Positions 32,913 through 44,639 of a DNA stretch of 64,000 bases are shown here, piece by piece. The first letter of the stretch is position 1; every line of letters begins with the position of its first letter. A program made the position numbers and the translations under genes. The stretch is from contig CM060833.1 of assembly GCA_030762175.1 (NCBI GenBank), forward strand, positions 162,690,001-162,754,000. The letters are read 5' to 3'. The notes beneath the pieces are model-generated. The model was not told the DNA's origin. It searched no databases and worked only from the letters and a program-made list of their open reading frames with translations. The DNA comes from Metallyticus violacea (lineage: Eukaryota > Arthropoda > Insecta > Mantodea > Metallyticidae).

Positions 32913-35900
32913 ACATAACAAGAATTTCATTTAAACAGAAAGGAACCAGGAGGAGCCATGCCATGTGTGCATGGGGTATGCAACGTCATATATCGTAAAG
33001 GTTTCACTAATGGCGTGGATATGGACTCTATTCTCTCTAATTGTGAAATGATGTTAATATTTTTACATTTTCTTTAGACTTTTGTGCAGTTTGAACAGAA
33101 AACGTCCTCCTATTTGTCCTTTGATTTTTCTGAGAGTAATTCCGGAGTGTTTTTAATATATAAATTTATATTTTATTCATTTTTTAATTTTATATTTGTA
33201 CATCTTTTTTGTCAATCGGGATTATTCGTCTCTCTCTCTCTTTTTTTTAAAAAAAACTATGTTCTTTGTTAAAACATATTTATGCATGAAATCTTTCCTG
33301 TATCATGTTACAAAGAATGAAAACTAGAAAAAAAAATTCCATTATGGTTGTACTATTGAGCTTGAAAATATAACTAAAATGTCTTAACGTTTCCTATTTT
33401 CCGTAAAAATATTTTTTGGTGTTTTAAAGCAATTTTGTAACTAAAATAAAAGAATAGGCATTGCAAAAATGTATACTACAACTGTTCAGTGACGAAACGT
33501 GGCTTTTTGTATAGGGTAGGCCGAGACATGGGATGCTGAAGTTAGGAAAATCTAATTTATACTAAATATACGACAAACTAGTTCTGCAATGTTATCATAA
33601 AATTGTGTCATACACAAAATATGCCATTGAGACTATCAATAATGATAGTTCTAATTAAATTAATCATGCGAAATTAAAAGTATAGTGAATATTCTATTAC
33701 TCACCATCAATTTTGTTTTGTGTCTATTATAAACCCAGTTCTCCCGTCCTTTTACTGTGAATTTACATAAATGAATTTTTGATGTTCACTGAACTCTTTT
33801 ACTGTCTATTTCTGTATACTCTCAGTTAGATATCCTGCCGTCCCGCTGTTGTTGACAATTACGTAGTAACAGAAGTAAAGCATTATAAATGAAGAGTTAC
33901 CAACCTATCATACGACTGCAGTCCCGCGTAAACTAAAATATGATTAAGAAAATTTAGAAACGAGTTAAAAATAATAAAAAGTCGTGTTAAACGATATTTT
34001 ATGTTAAAATAATAATTCCATATTGACACAATACAACCTAAAACAGCGAATACTTTCTTTTAAATTGAATCGACTGCATCTGGGTCCTTCTGTACGCCAT
34101 TAGGTTCAACTAAATCCTGGCAGAGGGCAGAACCTACACAGAAAACTCCATGAAAGACACCATCCTTTCTTGCTGACGTGGCTTAGAAAAGCATTGTTAC
34201 CCTTGCGTGAGGCGGGTTGAGACTTTGACCACATTATTGGTGATTGGCTATCTACGTCACAGAGGCGTACTAGTTCAAATGAGGAAGTATTTCATTTCGT
34301 CACATATCGGTTAGCTCAGCCTTACAGCCTTTGGTTTTGAGCTAGAGAATGCTGAAGCCTGTTCTTGAAGGTGACTTGATGTTAGATGATGGGGATCAGT
34401 GATATGGGATTTCAGTTGAAGCCTGTAACCAAATTAATGACATGAATCATCAAGCTTGATGGTAAAGAGTAGTAATTTTTTACCAACCTTACATAAATGT
34501 ATATTTTATAACAATCATGCATAAAAAAAAAGAAAAGAAAAGAAAGATGAAAAGTGCCTATCGACCAACTATTTGCAGTAGCCATCCCGCGTTGTGAACA
34601 TTCCAAATTAACGCTCTTAACGAGGTACATCTGATTAAGGAATTTGATCATTCCTGCAGTTCTCAAGACATCAGCAATGAGGAACTGTGAAGCGGGTTTT
34701 TACTGGGGTGTGTCGACGATATCGCTACACGTTGCAGGCCCTACTTGAAGTGGTTTTTTATGCTGGTGTTGATGTAGTCGTTGGACCGAGGGTCTCACTT
34801 CATATCCCGGGTCGTTCAGGGACCCGAACTCACCTTTCGTGTTTTTATTGGTCACGGCAGGAGGGAGATGGAGAGGGGAGGTTTAAATCACACGGCCTTG
34901 CTTCATTTTAAACGAATTGAAATGTTAAATCACACTACACTAGTTATCGGACACCTGGTTTGTTAGCTCTATAACTTTGATGACACGTGCTAAATATGCT
35001 GCATCTGTGTGCCTCTCGTCTACTGCCGCTGGTAAAGCAATGTTGATCATCAGAGAACGAACGAAACATATGTATAACTGAAGAACGTATATGTGAATAA
35101 ACCGAGCGTAATACTGAGAAGTGTCGTACAGCCTGCCTAAACTTGCTGATCTGAACTCCGGTTGTCATCTGGTAAAAACGATCCGGTAAAAACGAGCTTT
35201 GCTAGATTTGTTTCTCTTTATGTATGAAATCCAAACGTCGCCACGTGATTTCAAAGCCTTACGTGCGGTTTACAGCTCAGCGCCCACGGCTTTCCTGAGC
35301 CTTTGAAATGTTTAATTTTATAATTGGTGAATTCTTGAGCTGCCAAACGCGCTTATTTTAAATCTATCGCTTTTCTGATACTTTATTGGAAAGTCCTCAA
35401 CAAACGACATGATGAAGTTATCGCCGATACCTGTTCCCGCTCCTACCTTCAACGAATTTTGAAGCATCTTCAGTAACTGAGATGCAAAAGGATCTTCAGT
35501 TCGGCCACCTGCATGCACTTAGCTTTGTTATGGTAGAGAAGCCAATTGCTCCAATCATTACCAGCTGAAGACACAAAGGATGACAAAAGGCAACCTTTTC
35601 CCTACTGTCATAGTCAAACGTCCAGGTAGCCATGAAAACGTTTTAGCAATACATGAAATGTCCCAGTTTGCTACTATAAACTATGTATATTTTATAATTA
35701 TTACTATTTACATAATTTAAAAGTATTTACTCTTGAGCACGCGTGGGTGTGAGCATCTGTCACAACTGTGTCAAAAAGAAGTTAATGGAATTTTCATAGT
35801 AGAATAATCCAAACACGTAGGCATAGTAAACTCCACTATTTTGCAAATATTACTGGAATTCACAAGTCAAACTACAACAACAAACAATTTAATTAACTTT

Positions 35901-36713
35901 CTATTTACTAAAATGTGCTATGGAACTATATATGAAATGAGAGAAATATGATAAATCAGAGCAATTTTCATTTGAACACTCCAAAGTCCCTCAACCGTCA
36001 ATCGTGTACTTCTTGTGTTAGGTTGTGTAAGAAAATTATCGCCTGCAGTAAATATCATGATTTTTAACTGCGCTGCAACACTTCCAATAAATTAGTTTAT
36101 AAAATTTTGTTGCATCCTCCATGGCATAAAATCGCAATATAAAGCAACTTTAAGGAAGCGAAGAACAGCTATAAATAATTATAATGGATCGTTGTGTGCT
36201 TATGAAGGTACTATATATGTACTTCGTTTCATATCAGCACAAATAACGCAATTGCACTTAAGCTTCTTGTGTACCTTATCTAGCACTTGTCATCATAGGT
36301 GATTGAATATTTCATTTTATCCGTAACTGAGAATAATCATTGTTTAAGCAATAGCGATACTAATTTCGCTGTAAATGTTTTCTTGTTTTTAATCAGCATA
36401 ATCCTCTCACTTTGACCAAATACTATTCAATGTAACTTTTATCATAAAAATAATGGTTGTTTAACATAGCATTTAATTAAAATATATAATTAGACTTATT
36501 CCATAGGGCACGGCTTCTCTGTGACCACTGACAGCTATATTGAAATGTTAGCGTTTTTCATGAACCATCATGGGATGTGTCTACATGGAGCAGATTTTAG
36601 AGTATATTTTACTACTTGTGCAGTTTTGCATGAAAGAGAAAACCCTTGAGGTGTCTATATTCACGAGAGCAAGACTAGATTACAAAACATGTAATTCTTA
36701 ATAAGTTAAACAT
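32913..36713. other. About 3.8 kb without recognised gene; GC-richer island at 34.1-35.5 kb
   Basis: Most is AT-rich. Between about 34080 and 35520 the composition is more balanced. Several open frames occur there: a 40-codon block 34064-34186 (minus) preceded by a 3'-splice-like TTTTCTAAG, a plus frame 34687-34911, and minus frames 34944-35168 and 35318-35518. None matches a protein family I recognise. Exons of an unknown gene are possible but unproven. Confidence 0.35.
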
Positions 36714-36993
36714 ATATTTGCTTTTTCGCAACGAAACTCCGTATATAACACTGAATTAAAGCAAGAAAAATAAGTTCTGAGAATTAGTGAAATCAGATTA
36801 TTAGGAGTATGTATTTACCTGAAATCCAAAATTTAAAAATCGCTCTAGCTGCACCAATATTTGTTTCTTCACAACAAAATTCTAAATATACCATTTAAAT
36901 AAAACAAGTAAAATAGTTTCCGAAAATTAGAGAAATTGGGCCATTAGGAGTAAAGGTATATTTGAAAACTGAAATTTAAAAAACGCTTTTGCG
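36714..36993. repeat. Diverged tandem duplication, 143-bp period
   Basis: ATATTTGCTTTTTCGCAACG (36714) recurs as ATATTTGTTTCTTCACAACA (36857). The collinear segments ATTAGTGAAATCAGATTATT and ATTAGAGAAATTGGGCCATT follow, and both units end with AAAATCGCTCT / AAAACGCTTTT. Two units are clear, and a degraded third may start at 36994. Confidence 0.6.
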
Positions 36994-37470
36994 TTTAAAT
37001 TGTTTTAAAATAAAATTACAAATTAATTCAGCATATAAAGTGTATTTATAATAATGCACATGTTTTACATTAACCTACCATCACCGTAAAGACAGCAAAT
37101 GTGAAATATTAATCTAATATGTGTTTGAAAATTATATTAGTATGTAAGTGCACTCTGTAATAACCCTTAGAAAATGTTTACGTCACATATTTTTACTACA
37201 ATAACATTTAAATTAAATTTCAAAGCCAATGAAATCGAAATAACTTTCTATTATTTTTATTTGCTTTGTACATTGTAATTATTTCTGAAGAGTAACATGT
37301 TTTTTTTTATTGAAACATATGAGCATCTTAAATACACATGTAACTGGAATTTTGTTATTTCTCTCTATTTTAGTGAATGAAAAGAAGATACCAGGGACTC
37401 AATTCATAAACATGGCTACATTTCATAATGTTTAAAAATACTCACACAGTATAGCTTTGTTTATCAGTGT
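36994..37470. other. No recognised gene
   Basis: AT-rich sequence up to SINE-A copy 7. Nothing supportable. Confidence 0.5.
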
Positions 37471-37767
37471 TTTTTTTTTTTTTTTTTGAGTAGTGTTTAA
37501 CGCCCGTTTTCACTACTGAGGCACCACAGGCGATGGACACTGATGATACATGAAATGAAATGATAAATTGGGAAAGGATATTTTTTTTTTTTAAGGAAGG
37601 AAGCGTTCCAGGCCTAAGTTTAGGTACCTCCCCGGCATTTGCCAGTTATGAAGACTGAGGAAAACCTGGAAAAAACCCCAGTCAGGGAGGACGGTCCTGG
37701 CGGGATTCGAACCGCAGACCTCCCGCTCACGAGTCCGTGCCTTAACGACCTCGGCCACCCGTGGCGG
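37471..37767 (-). mobile_element. SINE-A copy 7, full length
   Basis: Minus strand, with 17-base A tail (T run 37471-37487), all family blocks and head GCCACGGGTGGCCGAGGTCG ending at 37767. Flanks TTATCAGTGTT (37461) and TTATAAGTGTT (37770) form an 11-bp target duplication with one change. This is one of the best-preserved copies. Confidence 0.95.
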
Positions 37768-37849
37768 TTTTATAAGTGTTAATACATTTAATTTGATTAA
37801 TAGTATACTATTAATTTTAGTGATTTAATTTCAATAACAACAACACAAA

Positions 37850-38031
<182 letters not shown>

Positions 38032-38380
38032 TGTGTTTTTTGTAATACTTATGGGCTGCAAGAATTCTAATTTTGTTCCCCAATATCACACAGTAATGCC
38101 ATAACTTAATTCATGTCATTAATGAATAAGGTTTAATTGGGATTATATATTAATTTTTATTAAAAGTTATTCAAGTTGGTGAGGAATTCCTTTAGTTTAT
38201 ACAGTTCCTGGTTTATGGACTTTTTGATATTAGTGAAATATATTTAATACAGTGACAGAATGTAATGGTGGCTTAAGTTACACAGTTACAGGGAAGTTGC
38301 AATATTTTAAACAAGACAGTGAAACCTTCTCACTGTAAAATGAAGGACAAAAATAGCTTGCCCCCATTATAACAGATTAG
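38032..38380. other. No recognised gene
   Basis: AT-rich spacer between the microsatellite and SINE-B copy 3. Confidence 0.5.
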
Positions 38381-38667
38381 TCGGTCCTGGTGGTGTAACC
38401 ATACTTGCTTTCTAAATCCAAGATCGCGGGTTCGATCTCAGTCAGGGCCGATGGATTTTTTCGGGCGTAAAAATCCTAAGTATGGCTTCCTTCGGAAGGG
38501 AAGTAAAGCCGTGGGTCCCGTGTCGTACATTTACAGCACGATAAAAAACCTCAAGAATGAAAAAAGAGACCTCTGAGCAAAATTTGTCGGCCGTTTCACG
38601 CCCTGAATTGAATGGGACGCTGATGACCTGAGCTGTTAAAGAGCGTCCTTAAATAATAAAAAAAAAA
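38381..38667 (+). mobile_element. SINE-B copy 3, full length
   Basis: Starts TCGGTCCTGGTGGTGTAACC; the A box lacks a few bases relative to GTGTAGTGGTAACC. B box GGTTCGATCTC. The body and tail (CTGTTAAAGAGCGTCC) end in AATAATAAAAAAAAAA. A run of G follows the tail. Confidence 0.93.
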
Positions 38668-38890
38668 GGGGGGGGACTCTCCCTGTTTTTAAGACTTAGA
38701 TAAGAATCTCTTTTTAGTTTTGAAGGATACTAGTTTATAGTTTAACTTTAAGTATTTGTTGGTAAAGAATATTGAAAAAAATATTAAATTAAATATTAAT
38801 ATAAATAAATATCTAATAATGTGCATCATAATAAATGCAGAAAAAATATGTGTGGTCCACGCTGGCCACAGTTCAGTATTCCATGTGTAA

Positions 38891-38891
<1 letters not shown>

Positions 38892-38965
<74 letters not shown>

Positions 38966-38966
38966 T
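38892..38966. repeat. (AAT)n microsatellite
   Basis: About 24 uninterrupted copies of AAT. It lies just inside the hAT-like end at 38970-39085, so it may have expanded within that element. Confidence 0.96.
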
Positions 38967-38969
38967 CAT

Positions 38970-39085
38970 TACAACGAAAACTCAAAATCTGTCATTAGGG
39001 AAAACATTTGGCAAGCCCCTTGCAAGATTTCGGGAACCCCGACGAGTTTATGAACTGCAGTTTGGGAAACACTGTTTTAGAACAT
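38970..39085 (-). mobile_element. hAT-like element terminus
   Basis: The reverse complement from 39083 begins CAGTGTTTCCCAAACTGCAG, which fits the hAT terminal pattern CAGTG.TTCCCAA. It continues into TCGGGGTTCCCGAAATCTTG, typical of the subterminal part of non-autonomous hAT elements. Only this end is secure. A possible partner end CAGTATTCC near 38873 has no matching 8-bp duplication. Confidence 0.4.
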
Positions 39086-39107
39086 CTCCCATACATCTCT
39101 AATGTTT

Positions 39108-39265
39108 CTCACTCAGGTTATCATGTATTTGAACCTCCTGAAGATGCCTTGAAGGCAGAATATTTGAGTGTGATGAAGTAAAGGAAACGGCGCATTTCAG
39201 ACCAAAGCCATAAGCAATAACGATTTTTTTCTGATGGAATAAAGCAATACAATGTTGTGAAATTT
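39108..39265 (+). pseudogene. mariner-type transposase C-terminal remnant (second family)
   Basis: The plus strand reads GYHVFEPPEDALKA, then FECDEVKETA, then FFSDGIKQYNVV, with frameshifts. This follows the order 'DYHVFGPLK.AL.G..F..D.EVK' and 'DFF..GI..L' found at the C terminus of mariner transposases. No terminal repeat or upstream catalytic region was recognised. Confidence 0.5.
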
Positions 39266-40056
39266 ATTTAAAAAGAGAATTATTATACACAAATTGATAT
39301 CTCATTTATATATCTAACAGAAATAGAATTAAATTAAAATATTCCAATTTCTGTTACTTTTTGAAACCCCTCGAAGACAGTTACTTAAGGATTATAAAAA
39401 TAGTAATTTATTTACTTGATAATAATTTATTTCATATTTACCATTTTTAGAAAATATAATTTGAATGCATTTTTAATAATTTCGGGTATCCTTTCTTGCA
39501 AATATTAGCAACCATGGAAAGGTCATACAGGGACTAGGTCAGCTGGGAATACAAACAGAGAAAAGTGGAGCAGTTGTGCTAATAAAATTAATAAAGGTGC
39601 AGGAAAAGGTTCCTTTTGCTATGACAGCGTAACAGATGGTCGTAAAAATGGAGCGTTAAACTTGGCAGGCAACTCCCGCATCGAAAAACACTTCAGAGTG
39701 TCATACATTTTATCTCCTGGGGAGTTACAGTGAAGACCGTGAGCCGTAAACTCTCTCCAACAGTTTTCCAATTATAAATTCTTGCACCCTACATAAAAAC
39801 CGGGCCAATAGAGGTTTCCGTTCTCTTCTAGGGTTCTATTTGTAAAGTCATGCTTAATGTATGTGGAATTGAAAAAAAAACTATCTAAAATGTAAAAATA
39901 AATACTCTTAAAATAAAGTTGGCACACTCTGTTTAAATGCCACTTTATATACGAATGTAATGCACAAAAATATTCCAATAATAACATTTGAGTATAATTG
40001 TAAAGAGAAACAAAACCAATTTAACAGAATCTATTTTAACGTTATCTTTTAACTGC
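39266..40056. other. No recognised gene
   Basis: AT-rich. A 71-codon minus frame (39772-39987) has no recognisable domain. Confidence 0.5.
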
Positions 40057-41306
40057 TCATTGTAGGTCCATAAGTTTCCGGCCTGGCCGATAAGGATTGT
40101 CGCCTTCACAATATCCTTATCTGGTGCCTAACCTTATTTGTCAAGTAAATAATTGCGGCTGTAAATTCCGCTCCGCTATGTTCAATTATTCAGATATAGT
40201 TGCATAAAGAAGGCTATTTGCAGTGTCAAGCTCTTATTAAGTTCTTCACAAAAGAAGGACTTACTCCAAATGAAGTTAAACAGCATTTGGACGGTGTATA
40301 TGGGGAAGCATCTTCCTCATATTCTACCGTAAAAGAATTAGTCAAACTTTTTCGAATGGGTCGAGAAAGCATTGAAGACGAAGAGCGTGCGGGTCGGCCC
40401 TTGTAGGCGATTATTCCTGAAAACATCGCGCTTGTGGAAGGAGAAATTATGCAAGACCGGCGGCTCATTGAAACAGAAATAGCAGCAAGATGGGGCCTTT
40501 CTAAAACAAGAGTTCTTCGAATTATTCATGAACATTTAAACATGAATAAGGTTAGTGCAAGATGGTTGCCTAGACTTCTTTCCTCAGTCCAAAAGCAGCA
40601 ACGAGTTGTCAGGTGTTTTCGGAGCTCTGCTATGGCAACGAGAGAGAAGCTCTGCAAACCATTGTTACTGCAGATGAAATTATGGTTCTATACTATGATC
40701 CCTTGTCCAAAAGAGAATCAATAGAGAGGCGTAAACCTGGCGAAGCACCTCCTCTAAAGGCCAAGGTCACTCATTCAACCAAGAAGATCACGAGCACAAT
40801 CTTTTGGGACTGTGAAGGAATACTCTTCATTGACTTCAAGGAGAGGAACCGCACAGTAAGTGGGGAGTTCTGTGCTGGCCTACTGCACAGAATACATTCT
40901 TACATCAAAGAGAAAAGACGAGGAAAGCTGCGTGTGGGGTGGGCCTTCCTCACGACAACGCATCTGTGCACACAGCTCTTGTTGCAAAGGAAGTTATGAA
41001 GAAATGTGGCTTTAAGGAGTCAACCATCCACCCTACAGCTCAGATCTAGCTCCCAGTGACTGTTTCCTCTTCTCAAAACTAAGAAGCACCTTCAAGGAAG
41101 GAAGTTTGACGAAGAAGTGATGGATGCTGTTTATGCCCATTTTGCAGCAAGACTTCTATTTTGGAAAGGGGGTAATTGAAATGTTAATTCAAAGATGTGA
41201 AAAGTGTATTGCAATAAGGGGTAACTATATTGTTAAGTGAAATATAGTTTTTGTCTTTATCATACCTAAAAAATGGTTAGGCCGGAAACTTATGGATCTA
41301 CCCTCA
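40057..41306 (+). mobile_element. mariner copy M4
   Basis: The left terminal repeat is damaged (GTAGGTCCATAAGTTTCCGG without the outer GAGG). The right one is intact, with reverse complement TGAGGGTAGATCCATAAGTT, followed by TA. About 1250 bp, plus strand. Confidence 0.92.
40220..41240 (+). pseudogene. mariner DD34D transposase, copy M4
   Basis: The usual start region is deleted by about 20 bp, so the normal ATG (ATGGAGTGTCAAGC in M1) is missing and the frame begins in QCQALIKFFTKEG. The helix-turn-helix region reads cleanly through VYGEASSSYSTVKE to a stop after EERAGRPL. The longest intact block is 40613-40930: the first catalytic Asp in TADEIMVLYYDP, then KPGEAPPLKAKVT and FIDFKERNRTVSGEF. 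The second Asp (HDN, about 40972) and third (SDCFLF, about 41058) survive in other frames. All three catalytic Asp codons remain, but frame is lost at least three times. Confidence 0.9.
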
Positions 41307-41308
41307 TA

Positions 41309-41727
41309 CTATCAACTTTTCGGAACAGGTAAAGCAGTTCCAACTTAAGATTCTCTTTATTTAAATTATATTTCTATTTACTAATAGAAGAAATTGTTCG
41401 GAAAGAAAGGCGCGCGTCTCAAAAGAGAACATTTTGTGAGGTTTGAGTATATTGACTTTAATGAAGAAGTTTTTCAGAAGGATATTGGTCGCTAGCTCTA
41501 AACGTAGTGTGGTTTTTCACTGCAATGGTAAACATGTCATCATAAAGCTGACATATGTAATGTTTTAACACAATTGTATAGCAATTAAGTTTCAGCTATG
41601 CACAATATATTGCTGTTTTAGCTAATGCATTTTTAAATAAATGTATTTATATTTATATTTTGAAAGAATTTTAGTCATAATTGTTGTGAGAGCTATGTTG
41701 ACTTTATATATATTTTTAGAAAGAAAA
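41309..41727. other. No recognised gene
   Basis: AT-rich spacer between two transposons. Confidence 0.5.
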
Positions 41728-41729
41728 TA

Positions 41730-43032
41730 CAGGGTGGCGCACGAAATGTCATACATTAAATTGTGTAATAAATATGTTATTTGTAGGTTGGCAACGTTGG
41801 AATGTTGTGACGATTAGCCGTAGTTCGTGCATGGTTCAACAGAAGACAGCAGTTGTCAATATCACGCATGCGTGACTCCAACGCTTCAGTTTAGTAAAAT
41901 GGCGGACAAAGACCGGTTGACGCAAGAACAGAAAGTGAAGACTGTGTTGTTTTACGCGGAAACAAAGAGTGTAGCAGCGACGCAACGACGTTTTCGTGTT
42001 TATTTTTCATACCAGCCGGGCCCCCTGCAGACAGACAGTGTGAAGACTAACCACACAATTTGAAACTGACGATAGTATTTTAGAGCAAAAGCGACCTCGT
42101 GTCAACACAGTCCGTACTCCTGAGAATATCGAGGCTGTGAGAGTGGAAGTCCCAGGAAATCCACGTGACGAGCTTCAGCCGAATTGGGCGCCTCACGTCG
42201 TTCTCTTCAAAGAATACTTCATGCTGACGTGAACTTATTCCCATACAAAATGACAAGGTACGGCGATTACAGTTGCGACTTCGGCTCTTGCAAATCATGA
42301 TGCCGTGATTCATAACACGTGGTTTTCTGATGTGGTCAACGTTCATTTGAACGGTAGAGTCAATAGGCAGAATGTCAGACTTTGGGCACGAGAACCTGCA
42401 GATGTTGCACACGAGATTGGAAAAAGTTCGTGTATGGGGTGCCATTTCCAGCCATGGAATCATTGGGACAATCTTTTTGAACGGCACAGTTAACAGTGCG
42501 CGCTACATGGACATGTTGCAGAATAATTATCTTCCGCAACTTTATGCAACAGGGTTACCAATGGAGACACAATGGTTCATGCAAGATGGAGCTCGTTCCC
42601 ATACAGCGAACGTTATTCTGGATTTCCAGCACCAACATTTCGGGCTCCCTGTGATATCCCATCGATATCCAGAACGTTTCCAGGGATGTTCAATATGGCC
42701 GCCCATAGCCCGGATATTCATCCCTGTGATTACTTCTTATGGAGACATTTGAAGGAGACAGTCTACCGCAACAAACCACGCAATCTAATGCAACTGCGAG
42801 CTGCTATCACAAAAATTTTCCAGGGAGTAACAGGAGACTTGTGTCGTAGAATGATCGGAAACGTCACAGTTCGTCTCGAAGAGGTGGCACGTCAACAAGG
42901 TGGACATGTACTGCACGCTCGCTGAGCACACACATTCTGATGATTAATGTAAAAAAGAAAAAATTGACATGTTTTGTTTATTAAAAGTTATATAAACAAT
43001 GTTCAATGTATGACATTTCGTACGCCATTCTG
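41730..43032 (+). mobile_element. DDxD transposon with intact 28-bp terminal repeats
   Basis: The left end starts CAGGGTGGCGCACGAAATGT. The reverse complement of the right end starts CAGAATGGCGTACGAAATGT. The two 28-bp ends differ at three positions. TA flanks both sides (41728-41729 and 43033-43034). Length is 1303 bp, with one transposase reading region filling most of it. It is not related in sequence to mariner copies M1-M5. Confidence 0.93.
41899..42925 (+). pseudogene. IS630/mariner-superfamily transposase with long D-x47-D spacing
   Basis: The ATG at 41899 opens MADKDRLTQEQKVKTVLFYA, a helix-turn-helix start. A second DNA-binding half with RTPENIEAVRVEV lies near 42110-42160. The catalytic core holds FSDVVNVHLNG (first Asp codon 42329-42331), then VWGAISSHGIIGTIFLNGTV, then FMQDGARSHTA (second Asp 42585-42587), and after one missing base PCDYFLW (third Asp 42728-42730). 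The C terminus ends in QQGGHVLHAR and stop at 42923-42925. The last two Asp codons are 143 nt apart. Restoring the single lost base gives 47 residues between them, against 34 in mariner and 41 in the nearest motif-similar group I know. At least three frameshifts make this copy inactive. Confidence 0.88.
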
Positions 43033-43034
43033 TA

Positions 43035-44364
43035 TCATTCTCTGTATGTCTAAGCAAATTTCTTTTGTTTTAAGAAGCGTATGTTAACGTTGATCACATA
43101 AATTAGTTCTTGTGCTATAGAGCATATCTACTGCTTGCTGGGGAGCTGGAGAGATGGCTTATCAGAGGAATGTGTTGATAATGTTCAACTGTTCACTATT
43201 AATATTCTGCTTTTGTTAACGCAAAGACATGGACCGACTCTTAAATATTTGAATAGACGATGACACACATGCAGTGCGTAATGTTTTACTTGGCACATAA
43301 AGCCCTCTCCCTGCAAACGTCGCTAGCCATCTCTCCAGGTCCCAACAGTACTTGTATTTCATACTAAAACCCACTTAAAATAACGATTTTAAGAGAACAT
43401 AGAGAAGTAGGAATGTATAATTATTTTTATTTCTCGACTAGCTTATCTTGGACGTTCTTTATTTTATTGTAGTAACTTGTAGCGCTCACATTTAAGTTTT
43501 ATCTTCTTCCGCTAGGCGACAGTTATAGAGCTAGTTTTCAAAATGAAGTCTTTAAGTGAAGTGCGTAATAAACAAAGAACAGCAATAGAATTACTTTTCA
43601 CGGGAAATGATACCATTACCAACGTCCAAATATGTATAAGAATGTGTGTGTTTGTGTATCTCGGTCGCTTGGCTAAAAGGGTGTCATCTGAAGAAGGTCG
43701 ATCCAGATGCACTGTTCATTCACGATTGGGGCTTCGCACACTGCATTCTCCTGCAACAATGGAATGTACCAACATCCTTATACTGAACGAAAAACGAATA
43801 ACAGCCACACAACTTACTTTTCAATTCTGAAAATTAAAATATGCAATAAGCCTAACTGCCAATCGTAAGGAACAGAAAATGGTCATCTGTTTACATTTGC
43901 GTGTTTGTTTCGAGAATAATGGTGGCAATTTTTTGCCCAACTTTGTAACGGAAGATAAAAAAAAAAACATTTTCCTAGCTTCGAACCTGATACCATTAGG
44001 CAATCCGTGATCACAAAACTTTTCTATGAAAAATTACGCAAGACAACCCTCAGCCGGCGAAGTCTGGCCATTTTCTTCTGCAACTCTGAGAGGATTATTT
44101 TGATCGAATGAATTAAATCCAAAGTATACGTCAAAGATCTTGAAGAAGCAATTCCGGGAACAGCGTGAAGAAAACTTCTGTTTCTTCACGTCAACGCAAC
44201 GCTACACATACTTCACACACAGCGAATAGATTATATTATTTATCTTTAGGTTGCAGTTCTTTCTCACCCACCGTACAGCTCGGATCCTACACTTTCCGTT
44301 TTCCCTCCTCTAAAAGATGCAATCTGCTAGATGGGATTTGACGACGACGACCACCACCAACACC
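43035..44364. other. No recognised gene, about 1.3 kb
   Basis: ORFs of 60-95 codons on both strands (43512-43830, 43821-44003) lack domains. A GAC/CAC trinucleotide run (44340-44362) leads into the AAT repeat. Confidence 0.45.
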
Positions 44365-44427
<63 letters not shown>

Positions 44428-44428
44428 C
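44365..44428. repeat. (AAT)n microsatellite
   Basis: About 21 copies of AAT directly after imperfect GAC/CAC/CAA triplets. Confidence 0.96.
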
Positions 44429-44515
44429 GGGGTTTCGCTTCCAAGTAAGCCTAAGCATCACGCTAAATAGCTCTTGAAGCAATGGACTGACATCTATCCT
44501 TATAACATCTGCAGG

Positions 44516-44571
44516 TTTTTTTATTTGTTTATTTACTGACGCTCTTTAACAGCTCAGGTCATCAGCGTCCC
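44516..44571 (-). mobile_element. SINE-B, extreme 5' truncation (tail only)
   Basis: Only the last ~55 bases of SINE-B are present on the minus strand: GGGACGCTGATGACCTGAGC, TGTTAAAGAGCGTC and the A/T-rich end. No clear target duplication. Confidence 0.8.
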
Positions 44572-44639
44572 AATGACAATGATGACAATACTAGTATATT
44601 ATTGTAATAGTTGACACATAACATTCATTAAGTATACAC

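Noticed and set aside
34250..34320. Promoter with CCAAT and CRE-like motifs (GATTGGC, CTACGTCAC)
   Set aside because: Single short motifs without a transcription unit downstream. Chance matches are expected.
38689..39102. Poly-Asn / poly-Ile ORFs on both strands
   Set aside because: They arise from the AAT repeat read in two frames.
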